NCBI GenBank assembly: GCA_041862375.1
Contig: JBGVTE010000065.1
Location: forward strand, 3,314 to 67,313
DNA length: 64,000 nucleotides
Direction: 5' to 3'
From: WVZL01 sp041862375
GTDB lineage: Bacteria > Acidobacteriota > Aminicenantia > Aminicenantales > Aminicenantaceae
Within the stretch, counting starts at the first letter, position 1; each line of letters opens with the position of its first letter. This document shows, piece after piece, positions 44,428 to 53,711 of the stretch. The notes under the pieces were generated by a model that saw only the letters and a program-made list of their open reading frames with translations, ran no database searches and was not told where the DNA came from. Position numbers and translations under genes: made by a program.

Positions 44428-44611
44428 AAAGGGGACAGGCTACTTTTTTTATAAATGACATTTTTTGTCATTATTAAGTGTTACTTATAGCTGTGTCTCT
44501 CTTCTAACAAAGTATCCTGCTCCTTTTTTTAAATAAAAGTGGTAAATCCCTTTTTTCCCTAAAAAAAGTGGCAAAAAGTGGCAAAATTTAAAAAAGTAGC
44601 CTGTCCCCTTT
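44428..44611. mobile_element. 184-bp inverted-repeat element, second family
   Basis: A perfect 22-bp inverted repeat: AAAGGGGACAGGCTAC plus six T at 44428-44449, with its complement at 44590-44611. Interior features are a short hairpin (AATGACA / TGTCATT near 44455) and a direct repeat of AAAAAGTGGC near 44567 and 44577. No protein is encoded. GGGGACAGGC-type palindromic repeats are widespread in uncultured bacteria and some accompany REP-associated transposases; none is present here. It occupies the gap between DUF3311 and uvrA, which are divergent. Confidence 0.6.
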
Positions 44612-44663
44612 TAAAAAACCTCTTTAACACTACAATAAGGATTCTTATAATAATAAAGAGGAA

Positions 44664-47372
44664 ATGGAAGATAAAATCATACTCCGGGGAGTTAAGGTTC
44701 ACAACCTGAAAAACATCAACCTTGACATTCCCTTGAATAAATTGATTATTGTCACAGGAGTGAGCGGCTCGGGAAAATCATCCCTTGCATTCGATACTCT
44801 GTATGCTGAGGGGCAGCGGCGCTATATCGAATCCCTGTCTGCTTATGCCCGACAATTTTTAGAGAGGATGGATAAACCTGATGCTGATCTCATTGATGGA
44901 ATAACTCCTGCCATAGCTATCCAGCAAAAGGCTGCAACTAAAAATCCCCGATCAACTGTAGCCACAGTTACTGAAATCTATGATTTTATGAGAGTTCTCT
45001 ATGCTCGTATCGGAATTATCCACTGCCTTCAATGCGGCCAGCCCGTCTCCCGGGATACCATAGACTCAATAGTGGAGAATCTTTACAAGCTTCCCTCCCG
45101 GACAAAGGTATGGATTTCTTTTTCCTGGCCTTCAGATAAAGGCATGGCTACACTCAAAAAAGAAGGCTTTTTCAGAATCATCCAGAATAACACCATTTTA
45201 ACTCTTGACCAAGTCAAGCTCAAAAAGAAACAGAGTTTTGATGTTCTTGTCGACAGGATGACTTTAGACAGAGAAGAAAGAGAGCGGCTTGTTGATTCAT
45301 TGGAAATGGCTTTAAGAAAGGGCGAGGGAAAATTCAAAGTCCACACGGACAGAGATGAAGAATTTGCATTTTCTGATAAGCTTGAATGCAAGAATTGTCG
45401 TGTTACTTATGAAGAGCCTTTTCCCAATCTTTTCTCTTTTAACAGCCCTCAGGGAGCATGCCCAACTTGCCATGGTTTCGGAGACCTGGCAGTACTGGAC
45501 GAGGATAAAATTGTTCCGGATGAGAATAAATCCTTGGAACAAGGAGCTATAGAACCTTGGACAAAGCCTTCCTCCCAGGACCTGATGAAAGAATTGATTT
45601 TTGAAGCCAAGAAGCGGGGAATTCCAACAACGATTCCCTTTAAGGATCTAAAAGAAGAATGGAAAAGATATATTCTAGATGGAGGGGATGGCTATCACGG
45701 AGTAAAAGGTTTCTTCGACTGGCTTCAGACAAAAAAATATAAAGTTCAGGTCAGAGTTTTTCTTAGTAGATACCGTAAGTACGTGCCCTGCCCGGCATGT
45801 AAAAAAATGCGTCTCAATCCAAGAGCCCTGAGCGTAAAGGTCAACGGACTCTCCATCGGTCGGGCAGTACAGAAGACTGTTCAGGAAGCCTATGAATTTT
45901 TTTGCCGCCTCACTCTATCATCCTTTCAAAAAAAAGTAGCAGAAAAGCTTATTAATGAAATCATAAACAGACTCAAATTTTTAGTGGAAGTGGGCCTGGA
46001 TTACATAACACTGGACCGCATGACTTTCACCTTAAGCGGAGGCGAGGCTCAGAGAATAAACCTTGCCGCTGCTCTGAGTGCATCACTGGTAGGCACCCTT
46101 TTTATCCTTGATGAGCCGAGCATTGGTCTTCACGCCCGTGATAATCGCCGCCTAATAGACATCCTTAACTCATTGAAAGAAATGGGAAACACGGTTGTAG
46201 TTGTCGAGCATGATCCAGAAATCATAAACGCCGCAGAATATCTGATAGATCTTGGGCCCGGAGCCGGAGAAAAAGGTGGAGAAGTTGTATTTGATGGGAC
46301 AATGAGTAAATTCATGAATAGTAAAAATTCTCTTACTGCTCAATACATCAGGAAAGAAAAAGATATAAAAATTCCAAGAAGAAGAATAGGTGCCAGAGAA
46401 TTTATTGTAATTAAGGATGCTCACAAACATAACTTAAAGCACATTGATGTGAAAATTCCTCTTAATGTTTTTATCTGCATCACAGGAGTTTCAGGCTCAG
46501 GGAAAAGCACGTTACTTTACGATGTTCTCTACCAGGGATGGATTGGTGAGGCTGAGGATGGTTTTTCTGAACTCTACGGGAAGGAAAAAATAGGCAAAAT
46601 TATCATGGTAGACCAGTCTCCGTTAAGCACATCACCCCGTTCTATTCCCGCTACTTACACAAAAGCCATGGACAGCATAAGAGACCTTTTCAGTCAGACG
46701 AGGGAAGCTAGTGCCTTGAATTATAAACCTGGATTTTTCTCCTTCAATACTTCAGGAGGAAGATGTGAGGAGTGTAAAGGAGCCGGACAGCAGATTGTTG
46801 AGATGCAATTTCTTTCTGACATTGTCTTAACCTGTGAAGTTTGCAAGGGAAGAAGGTTTAGGAATGAGATTCTGGAGATTAAATATAGAGGGAAAAATAT
46901 AGAACAGGTACTCCAGATGAGTATATCTGAGGCGCTCGATTTTTTCTCTGATCGACCGGATATCACCAAAAAAATAGCTCCCCTTGAAGCAGTTGGTCTG
47001 GGATACTTAAGATTAGGACAGCCGACAACTACTCTATCAGGAGGAGAATCCCAGAGAATTAAACTGGCTTATAATCTCATCCATCAAAAAGACAACAGTA
47101 TGCTCTATCTCTTCGATGAGCCAACAGTAGGCCTTCATCTCGCTGATGTAGACACACTTCTGGAGTGCTTTCAGAAGCTGGTTGACAAAGGCCACACAGT
47201 GATTGTCATCGAACACAACCTAGATGTTATAAAGTGTGCTGATTATGTCATAGATTTGGGACCAGAAGGTGGAGAGAAAGGAGGAGAAATAGTAGCCCAG
47301 GGTATTCCTGAAGAAATAATAAAATTTAAGAAATCCCACACTGCCAGATTCCTGAAAAAATATCTCCTGTAA
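44664..47372 (+). CDS. uvrA: excinuclease ABC subunit A (UvrA)
   Basis: 902 residues, slightly shorter than the usual ~940. Two ABC ATPase modules: Walker A GVSGSGKSSLAF near residue 32 and GVSGSGKSTLLY near 610; signature LSGGEAQRINLA and LSGGESQRIKLA; Walker B LFILDEPSIGLH and LYLFDEPTVGLH. Zinc modules are at CKNCRVTYEE/CPTCHGFG and CEECKGAG/CEVCKGRRF. The second-half segment reads SPLSTSPRSIPATYT and VEMQFLSDI, where typical UvrA has GRTPRSNPATYT and EMHFLPD, so this is a divergent UvrA or a paralogue. It recognises bulky DNA lesions in nucleotide excision repair. uvrB/uvrC are not in the window. Confidence 0.9.
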   Translation: MEDKIILRGVKVHNLKNINLDIPLNKLIIVTGVSGSGKSSLAFDTLYAEGQRRYIESLSAYARQFLERMDKPDADLIDGITPAIAIQQKAATKNPRSTVATVTEIYDFMRVLYARIGIIHCLQCGQPVSRDTIDSIVENLYKLPSRTKVWISFSWPSDKGMATLKKEGFFRIIQNNTILTLDQVKLKKKQSFDVLVDRMTLDREERERLVDSLEMALRKGEGKFKVHTDRDEEFAFSDKLECKNCRVTYEEPFPNLFSFNSPQGACPTCHGFGDLAVLDEDKIVPDENKSLEQGAIEPWTKPSSQDLMKELIFEAKKRGIPTTIPFKDLKEEWKRYILDGGDGYHGVKGFFDWLQTKKYKVQVRVFLSRYRKYVPCPACKKMRLNPRALSVKVNGLSIGRAVQKTVQEAYEFFCRLTLSSFQKKVAEKLINEIINRLKFLVEVGLDYITLDRMTFTLSGGEAQRINLAAALSASLVGTLFILDEPSIGLHARDNRRLIDILNSLKEMGNTVVVVEHDPEIINAAEYLIDLGPGAGEKGGEVVFDGTMSKFMNSKNSLTAQYIRKEKDIKIPRRRIGAREFIVIKDAHKHNLKHIDVKIPLNVFICITGVSGSGKSTLLYDVLYQGWIGEAEDGFSELYGKEKIGKIIMVDQSPLSTSPRSIPATYTKAMDSIRDLFSQTREASALNYKPGFFSFNTSGGRCEECKGAGQQIVEMQFLSDIVLTCEVCKGRRFRNEILEIKYRGKNIEQVLQMSISEALDFFSDRPDITKKIAPLEAVGLGYLRLGQPTTTLSGGESQRIKLAYNLIHQKDNSMLYLFDEPTVGLHLADVDTLLECFQKLVDKGHTVIVIEHNLDVIKCADYVIDLGPEGGEKGGEIVAQGIPEEIIKFKKSHTARFLKKYLL

Positions 47373-47375
47373 ATA

Positions 47376-47395
47376 AATATGAAATGGTTCATATT
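47376..47395 (+). terminator. terminator-like hairpin after uvrA
   Basis: AATATGAA (47376-47383), loop ATGG, TTCATATT (47388-47395), followed by CTTTCTT. AT-rich stem, modest T content. Confidence 0.4.
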
Positions 47396-47505
47396 CTTTC
47401 TTAAATCAAACAATTATTTATCCGTTGTAAAATGTTTATAAAAAGATTACAGGAACCATAATCCTCTTAGTTGTACAGGATATGCTCGTATTATTGAAGC
47501 AGTGA

Positions 47506-47622
47506 AAGAGTAGAAGAAATAAAAGTAAATCTAGAACACTTCCCAGCGTTAAGTTAGTATTGACCGGAAAAGATACTGAGAGCTCTGAAAAGCAGGTAAA
47601 AAAGGTTTACTTTCTCGGCTGA
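47506..47622 (+). pseudogene. possible glycosyltransferase remnant
   Basis: A short open stretch with no start codon reads ...TLPSVKLVLTGKD, then KKVYFLG and a stop. LPxxKLVLxGK followed by a V-FLG strand is the core of the GT4 donor domain. The stretch has no complete domain and could be chance. Confidence 0.2.
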
Positions 47623-47648
47623 CTAGAGTTTAATTAAAAGATTCCACG

Positions 47649-49064
47649 ATGGATACTTACGGCTGGCTTTCGGTCCTCCCCCCCTTGCTTGCTATTCTCC
47701 TGGCAATTAAAACAAAACATGTTTACCTCTCGCTGACCCTCGGAATCTGGCTTGGTTGGACTATTATCAGCTCTTGGAATCCTCTCCAGGGTCTCATCCA
47801 GACACTCAATATACTTGTTGCTGTATTTAGGGATGCAGACAATACACGTGTGGTTCTCTTCAGCGCCATGATAGGAGCAATCATCACCTTCACCCAGTAT
47901 TCTGGAGGAATGGAAGGCTTTGTTAACTGGGTATTCGGGAAAGGCTTGGTACGCTCAAGAAAAGGGGCTTCGTTCCTTGCCTGGTTTCTCGGCTTTATCA
48001 TCTTCATTGAATCAAGCATATGTGTCCTTGTATCGGGTGCTGTGACGAGGCCTCTCTTTGACAGACTGAAAATATCCCGCGAAAAATTAAGCTATATTCT
48101 TGACTCTACCTCGGCCCCAAAATGCATCCTCATTCCTTTGAATGCCTGGGGTGCATATGTCATCGGGCTCTTGATTTCCCAGGGAGTTGAAAATCCCGTC
48201 AGAGTCATGGTTTCTTCCATGCCCTTTAATTTTTACGCTATCCTGGCTATCCTTCTTGTTCTCGGAGTTGTCATCACCGGTAAAGATTTCGGTCCCATGA
48301 AAAAGGCTGAAAGGAGAGTGCTTCACGAGAATAAGATTCTTCGAGATGGGGCTGAACCTCTTATCTCCAATGATGTCGTTATGATGGAATACAAGAATGG
48401 TGTTCCCCTTCGGGCCGTAAACATGATTTTGCCTGTAGCAATCATGGTGGCAATGATGCCAGTAGTCCTTTTCATAACTGGAAAGGGCAATATAATGGAA
48501 GGATCAGGCTCGCTTTCTGTTCTCTGGGCAGTTGTCACAGCTCTTATCGTCGGCGCTGTTGCTTACAGAATTCAAAATATAATGAATATAAAAGAGATTA
48601 CCGATACGTTTATGAAAGGAGTTGGAGGATTAATTCCTCTTGCGAGTCTTATGATCTTAGCTTTTGCAATCGGGGATACCTGCGATAAACTCGGCACAGG
48701 ACCCTTTGTGGCGCAGGTTGCAAAATCCACCTTTCATCCTGGAATTATTCCAGCTTTGCTCTTTCTTGTATCCTGTTTTATCGCTTTTTCCACAGGAACT
48801 TCATGGGGAACATTCGCCATCATGATTCCTATCGCAGTCCCCATGATTAATATAATCGGCCTCCACCCAGGCCTCGTCATTGCCTCTGTTTTAGGAGGAG
48901 GAGTTTTCGGAGACCACTGCTCGCCTATTTCTGATACGACCATTATTTCATCAATGGCATCTGCCACTGATCACATCGACCATGTAAGAACCCAGCTCCC
49001 GTACGCTCTGACAGCTGCCGCTTTTTCGCTTTTACTCTTTTTACTGTTTGGCTTTATCTTATGA
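47649..49064 (+). CDS. Na+/H+ antiporter, NhaC family
   Basis: 471 residues with about 11-12 spans. Motifs: TDGYGWL-like start (YGWLSVLPPLLAILLAI), LGFIIFIESSICVLVSGAVTRP in the middle, and the conserved CFIAFSTGTSWGTFAIMIPIAVP and GGGVFGDHCSPISDTTIISS segments of the NhaC family. It may exchange Na+ for H+ or carry an organic anion, as some members do. The loop around 210-235 is long and charged. No ribosome site of note is seen before the ATG. Confidence 0.87.
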   Translation: MDTYGWLSVLPPLLAILLAIKTKHVYLSLTLGIWLGWTIISSWNPLQGLIQTLNILVAVFRDADNTRVVLFSAMIGAIITFTQYSGGMEGFVNWVFGKGLVRSRKGASFLAWFLGFIIFIESSICVLVSGAVTRPLFDRLKISREKLSYILDSTSAPKCILIPLNAWGAYVIGLLISQGVENPVRVMVSSMPFNFYAILAILLVLGVVITGKDFGPMKKAERRVLHENKILRDGAEPLISNDVVMMEYKNGVPLRAVNMILPVAIMVAMMPVVLFITGKGNIMEGSGSLSVLWAVVTALIVGAVAYRIQNIMNIKEITDTFMKGVGGLIPLASLMILAFAIGDTCDKLGTGPFVAQVAKSTFHPGIIPALLFLVSCFIAFSTGTSWGTFAIMIPIAVPMINIIGLHPGLVIASVLGGGVFGDHCSPISDTTIISSMASATDHIDHVRTQLPYALTAAAFSLLLFLLFGFIL

Positions 49065-49086
49065 ATATGAAGTGATACCGGGCTTT

Positions 49087-49139
49087 AGTAATTCAGCAGC
49101 TTAATATTTATAAAAGAGAGGCTCTTTTGCTGGATTACT
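49087..49139. other. nested inverted repeat after the NhaC gene
   Basis: AGTAATTCAGCA (49087-49098) pairs with TGCTGGATTACT (49128-49139) with one mismatch, enclosing AAAAGAG-AGG-CTCTTTT (49112-49128). AGTAATTCA recurs at about 49160. No T-run follows. It could be a protein-binding site, a processed RNA end or a factor-dependent terminator. Confidence 0.3.
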
Positions 49140-49228
49140 CAGTCACTGACAAAATGAGTAATTCAATTTACACGAATAAAAAGTCCTAATACATATCAGC
49201 TTTAGAATCAAAGAGGAGGTTTTATACC

Positions 49229-51373
49229 ATGAGCAGACGGAGTAAACCAGGAAATATTCTTTTTGTCACAATCGTCTGGATTGCTCTGAGCATTCTTAAT
49301 CTGGGAGCAATCGAGTCAGTTCAATCTCCCTATGCTGAAGCAATAAAGGCATTCGAAAAATTTGTAATTGAGAAAATGGAGATCGAAAATGTCCAGGGGC
49401 TTTCAATCGGATTTGTTAAGGATGGCTTTGTCTGGACAAAGGGTTTTGGCTACGCTGACCTCGAAAACATGTCGCCAGCAAAGCCAGAGAGCTCCTACCG
49501 TCTGGCCTCTGTGACCAAGACTATAACAGCCATAGCTGTCCTCCAGCTGGTTGAAAAAGGGAAGATAAGCCTTGATGCTGAAGTCCAAACTTATGTTCCC
49601 TATTTTCCGAAAAAGAAGTGGCCTGTTACCGTTCGCCAGCTTTTAGGACACCTGGGAGGAATAAGCCACTATAAAAACTACGATGCTGAAAGCCATATAA
49701 AAATCCACAAAAACACCAAAGAAGCAATTGCTATCTTCAAAGATTTTAAGCTCGTTGCGGAGCCCGGCACGCGCTATAGCTATTCAAGCTACGGTTATAA
49801 TCTCTTGGGTGCGGTTGTTGAAGGTGCATCAGGCCAATCATACGGCAAATACATTAAAGAGCACATCTTTGATCCTCTTGGCATGAAAGATTCTCGGCTT
49901 GATGATCCTGTGGACTTGATCCCATACAGAGTGAGAGGATACAGAATTATTAACGGAGAAATAAAAAATTCAGAATACGTGGATATATCAAGCAGGTTTG
50001 CCGGAGGGGGAACTCGCTCGACAGTTATCGACCTCCTGAAATATGCTCAGGGCATATTTTCAGGAAAACTCCTGGATGAAGAAACATGGCGCCAGATGTT
50101 CACCCCGATGGCACTCCGTGACCAGCACTATACTGGCTACGGCATGGGGTGGACCGTGCGGCCCGCAGGTAGCCACTTTGCCGTCAGTCACGGAGGCTCT
50201 CAACCAGAGACAAGAACTCACATCCTGATTTTTCCAAAAGAAAGATTTGCCGCTGCCCTTGCTTCAAACAGAGAGGGACTTGATCTCAGTCCATTCTACA
50301 GAAGACTCATCCAGCTCATCCTGGAGGAAGATATTCAGAGCACAGCCTACGCCCCTGACAGGATTAAACAAACAATATATAATGCATGCGCACAGACTTT
50401 TTTCTACGGGATGAGCTATTATGACTGGCATGGGAATTCTCTTACTTCAGAAAAAGAGGAGCTCGATCAAGCTTTTTCCTTTTTTAACAAATACGTAAAC
50501 GAAAAAAATCTTGGAAGTAATTTCAAAGAATACAAAACAAAAATAGACGATGGAATTCATCCCATCTCCGGCCGGGCTCTTACCAAGGTAGGATCGCACA
50601 TGGCACATGTCCTTCGGGAAATTTATGGCAATGACAGGCTTAGAAGCTACCGCACGAAGGGGCCTCTGGCATTTTTCTCTGATTACATTACTATCAGTAA
50701 GAATGAATCTAAATATAAAAAATTCCGCTTCCACAAAAAATTGAATAAACTTATTTCTGGATGGGAAAAAGCTTGGAAAGCAACATATAATGATTTTGTC
50801 CGCAGGATGTTTTTCACTGTTAACACAAATTTTAATGAAACGGGTCCAATCCTGAAAGACACCTTTTCAGGCGCAGAACTCTATCCAGATTTCAGCGTTG
50901 ATATAGCCAGTGTTTCACTGAAACTTCTTGAGAAGAATGATGTTGCGAAAGCCTTTGAATTACTAACATTAAACCAGGAACTCTACCCCAACTCACCACG
51001 TCCCCTAAGTGCTCTTGCCTTTGCTAATATCTGGACTGGAAAAATGGAGAATGCACGTATACATTTTATAAAGGCCCACAGCCTGGACCCTTATCATCCT
51101 GCAGTGAGCGTTAATCAATTTTTCAGGTATAGAAGCCTATTAGTGCGAGTAAAGAAACTCAAGGAAGCGCTATCTCTCCTTATTATTGCTACTGAACTCC
51201 ATCCCAAGGAGGCACGCCTCTACGTGGAAATTGGTGAGGCTTATTTTCGAGCAAAGCAAAAAGAAAAAGCCATTGAATATTTCAAGAAAGCCCTGGAAAT
51301 TGATCCCGAGCTTGAAAGAGCCAAAAAAAGATTAGAGGCATTCGAGAAAGAAAAGGAGAAAAAAGAGAAATGA
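49229..51373 (+). CDS. serine hydrolase (beta-lactamase class C-like) with C-terminal TPRs
   Basis: 714 residues. A signal anchor (residues 10-27), then a class C beta-lactamase/esterase domain at about 35-370 with the SxxK motif SVTK at 94-97, GHLGGISHY, YSYSSYGYNLLGAVVE (YSS where many members have YSN, as in LACTB-like proteins) and HGGSQPETRT. A middle helical region of unclear identity (about 390-560) follows, then TPR-like repeats to the end (e.g. KEAIEYFKKALEIDPELERAKKRL-type units). Strong ribosome site (agaggaggt). Likely a periplasmic or membrane-anchored peptidase/esterase. The stop overlaps the next start (ATGA). Confidence 0.87.
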   Translation: MSRRSKPGNILFVTIVWIALSILNLGAIESVQSPYAEAIKAFEKFVIEKMEIENVQGLSIGFVKDGFVWTKGFGYADLENMSPAKPESSYRLASVTKTITAIAVLQLVEKGKISLDAEVQTYVPYFPKKKWPVTVRQLLGHLGGISHYKNYDAESHIKIHKNTKEAIAIFKDFKLVAEPGTRYSYSSYGYNLLGAVVEGASGQSYGKYIKEHIFDPLGMKDSRLDDPVDLIPYRVRGYRIINGEIKNSEYVDISSRFAGGGTRSTVIDLLKYAQGIFSGKLLDEETWRQMFTPMALRDQHYTGYGMGWTVRPAGSHFAVSHGGSQPETRTHILIFPKERFAAALASNREGLDLSPFYRRLIQLILEEDIQSTAYAPDRIKQTIYNACAQTFFYGMSYYDWHGNSLTSEKEELDQAFSFFNKYVNEKNLGSNFKEYKTKIDDGIHPISGRALTKVGSHMAHVLREIYGNDRLRSYRTKGPLAFFSDYITISKNESKYKKFRFHKKLNKLISGWEKAWKATYNDFVRRMFFTVNTNFNETGPILKDTFSGAELYPDFSVDIASVSLKLLEKNDVAKAFELLTLNQELYPNSPRPLSALAFANIWTGKMENARIHFIKAHSLDPYHPAVSVNQFFRYRSLLVRVKKLKEALSLLIIATELHPKEARLYVEIGEAYFRAKQKEKAIEYFKKALEIDPELERAKKRLEAFEKEKEKKEK

Positions 51374-52098
51374 AGAAAAGTATTGGAGATCTTTTCCAGA
51401 AAGAAACCAAATACTTTAGAGGTAAACTTCCAGGCGGTCCTCTGATTTGGAGTCGGAAGCCTGAAACATACAAAAACTATCCTTCTTCGCCAAAAATTCC
51501 ACTAGATCCACCTGAAGAGAAGGAGGGAATGATTGTCTGGGAAGCAATAAAGCTCCGCCGGAACGTCAGAAATTTTGTTGACAGGCCCATGAAAAAAGCC
51601 CATCTTTCGCTGCTTCTCTGGGCGACACAGGGAATTACAGCAAAATACATGGGTTATGAACTCAGAGCAGCCCCTTCAGCAGGAGCACTTTATCCGGTGG
51701 AGACTTACCTTTCTGTCCACAGCGTGGAAGAAATTGAGCCTGGAATTTACCACTATGGAGTGAAAAACCACGAGCTTCACCAGCTGCGTCAGGGAGATTT
51801 TCGCACTGCTATTACTCAAGCAGTTCTTGACCAGGATTTTGTTTTTTCAGCAAATGTTGTTTTCATCTGGACAGCCATTTTTGAGAGATCAAAATGGAAG
51901 TATAATCAAAGAGCTTACCGCTATGTATACCTTGATGCAGGCCATATTGCTCAAAATTGTGCCTTAGCAGCTGTCTCATTAGGGCTTGGAAGCTGCCAGG
52001 TTGGGGCTCTCTACGATGATGAGGTGAACGACATTCTCGGAGTTGATGGTGAAGAGGAGAGTATCCTCTATACGACAGCAGTAGGTCACCCTTCTTAA
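51370..52098 (+). CDS. SagB/ThcOx-type nitroreductase-family oxidoreductase
   Basis: 242 residues. FMN-binding nitroreductase fold with the SagB-type signatures RRNVRNFVDRPM, RAAPSAGALYPVETYL and YVYLDAGHIAQNCALAAVSLGLG. SagB enzymes oxidise azolines in TOMM peptide antibiotics, but most SagB-like proteins in genomes lie outside such clusters. No cyclodehydratase (YcaO) or precursor peptide was found nearby. It is translationally coupled to the serine hydrolase; the functional link is unknown. Confidence 0.85.
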   Translation: MKKSIGDLFQKETKYFRGKLPGGPLIWSRKPETYKNYPSSPKIPLDPPEEKEGMIVWEAIKLRRNVRNFVDRPMKKAHLSLLLWATQGITAKYMGYELRAAPSAGALYPVETYLSVHSVEEIEPGIYHYGVKNHELHQLRQGDFRTAITQAVLDQDFVFSANVVFIWTAIFERSKWKYNQRAYRYVYLDAGHIAQNCALAAVSLGLGSCQVGALYDDEVNDILGVDGEEESILYTTAVGHPS

Positions 52099-52158
52099 TC
52101 AATTAAAATTTTTGTAAACTTTTATACAAAAACTCTCGTCTAACAGGAGGAAGTGAAA

Positions 52159-52536
52159 GTGACTGGTATCATATTGTTACACATAGGCTCTATTTTAATT
52201 ATCATGTGGGGAATAGGTCACATTATCCCGACTAAATCTGTTGTTGACGGCTTCGGGCAAATATCAGAGGATAACAGGCGAATAATTACCATGGAATGGA
52301 TCGCAGAAGGTCTAACACTGTGCTTTTTGGGGATACTCGTGCTATCTGTTACCCTTTCCGGAGGCTCTCAAAGTGCTGTTTCTAAGATTGTGTACTGGAT
52401 ATCAGCCGCTGTCCTTATCATTATGGCAGTGTTGAGTTCACTGACAGGTGCCAGAACATCAATTGTACAAATGAAGATTTGCCCATTTGTGAAAACTGCT
52501 GTGGCAATCCTGTTTTTCCTTGGGCCTGTTTTGTAA
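52159..52536 (+). CDS. small four-span membrane protein, unknown
   Basis: About 125 residues from a GTG at 52159, chosen because CAGGAGG lies eight bases upstream; a GTG at 52153 is also in frame but too close. Four hydrophobic segments: the N-terminal IILLHIGSILIIMWGIGHI, then LTLCFLGILVLSVTL, a third around WISAAVLIIMAVLS, and a C-terminal AVAILFFLGPVL. The first loop has SVVDGFGQISEDNRRIITMEW. I do not recognise a named family; it resembles DUF-type integral proteins of four spans. Confidence 0.6.
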   Translation: MTGIILLHIGSILIIMWGIGHIIPTKSVVDGFGQISEDNRRIITMEWIAEGLTLCFLGILVLSVTLSGGSQSAVSKIVYWISAAVLIIMAVLSSLTGARTSIVQMKICPFVKTAVAILFFLGPVL

Positions 52537-52688
52537 AGAGCCGACAATTCAATCAAGGATTCCGATAAAAAGGTTGCTCATTTACTTATTAGATTTTGAG
52601 TTATAAAATATTCGAGGATCATATCCCGAAAAGTCAACTATGAAGTTTGACAGCAAATTATCCTATCTGATCTAGGGAGTAAAGAGCG

Positions 52689-53660
52689 ATGAAAAAATAT
52701 TTTATCTCCGGGTTCTGTTTCATTATCTTCATCTTGCTATTTCTTTTTCTTTCCGGAGACACCAAGCCCCAGGAAGAAAAGCCGTGGCACTGGAGTCTGG
52801 AAAAAATAAAATCCACTGTCGGAAAAGTACGCGCAGGAAGGGACCTTACTCCTCAAAGCTGGCCGGACGGGGCAAAAGTAGCAGTTGGCCTCTCTTTTGA
52901 TTTTGATGCAGAAACAAACGCTTTAAGAGACAAAGTTATTTCTCCTGGCGTATTTTCTCAGGGAGAATACTCAGCCAGGATTGCTATCCCCAGAATTTTG
53001 GCCCTGCTCGATAAATACAGGATTCCGGCTTCCTTTTTTGTGCCTGCAGTTAGTGCCCTCCTTCACCAAGAGGAAATAAAGGCTGTCGTGGCAAAAGGTG
53101 TTCACGAAATTGGGTTGCATGGATGGATTCATGAGCGGAACTCACTCTTGTCTGAAGAGGAAGAAAGAGAGCTGATGAAGAAATCTTATGATGTTCTCAA
53201 AGAGTTAACAGGCAAAGCACCTGTTGGGATTCGGACACCATCATGGGACTTTAGCCTCTCAACCATCAAAATTATTAAAGAGCTTGGTCTTCTCTATGAC
53301 AGCAGCCTTATGGCTGACGATCGTCCTTATGAGATTCTTGAGGATGGCGAGCCAACAGGAGTAGTCGAGCTCCCTGTAGAATGGCTCCTGGATGACTATC
53401 CTTATTTTGGCTTCTCACGCTTCACGAGTATTCGCCCTCACATTACTCCCATGGACGTTTTTTCTATCTGGGCGGCTGAATTCGACAAAGCTTGCGAGGA
53501 AGGAACAATTTTTATCTTAACCATGCATCCTAAAATCACGGGCCACCGCAGCCGCATAATAATGTTGGAAAAACTTGTTCAACATATCTTATCTAATAAA
53601 AATGTTTGGTTTGCCACCCACGAAAATATTGCCCGTTATGTGAAAAGGAATGAGAATTAG
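52689..53660 (+). CDS. polysaccharide deacetylase family protein (NodB-like)
   Basis: 323 residues with an N-terminal signal anchor (residues 5-20). NodB homology domain: motif 1 LSFDFDAETN (Asp pair), the FFVPAVSALL strand, motif 2 HEIGLHGWIHERN (HxxxH metal His), RTPSWDFS, and EWLLDDYPYF. The sequence SFDFDAE with this spacing is nearer the peptidoglycan/PuuE-like deacetylases than chitin deacetylases. It may deacetylate or hydrolyse an extracytoplasmic substrate. It is followed 51 bases later by an Ntn-type acyltransferase. Confidence 0.85.
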   Translation: MKKYFISGFCFIIFILLFLFLSGDTKPQEEKPWHWSLEKIKSTVGKVRAGRDLTPQSWPDGAKVAVGLSFDFDAETNALRDKVISPGVFSQGEYSARIAIPRILALLDKYRIPASFFVPAVSALLHQEEIKAVVAKGVHEIGLHGWIHERNSLLSEEEERELMKKSYDVLKELTGKAPVGIRTPSWDFSLSTIKIIKELGLLYDSSLMADDRPYEILEDGEPTGVVELPVEWLLDDYPYFGFSRFTSIRPHITPMDVFSIWAAEFDKACEEGTIFILTMHPKITGHRSRIIMLEKLVQHILSNKNVWFATHENIARYVKRNEN

Positions 53661-53711
53661 GAGAAAAAGAATATAATAACAAAATTAATGAAGATCAAAG
53701 GAGTCGTAACC

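Noticed and set aside
51370..52098. Thiazole/oxazole-modified peptide (TOMM) cluster suggested by the SagB-like gene
   Set aside because: No YcaO cyclodehydratase, precursor peptide or exporter is nearby, so the SagB-like protein is listed as a stand-alone oxidoreductase.
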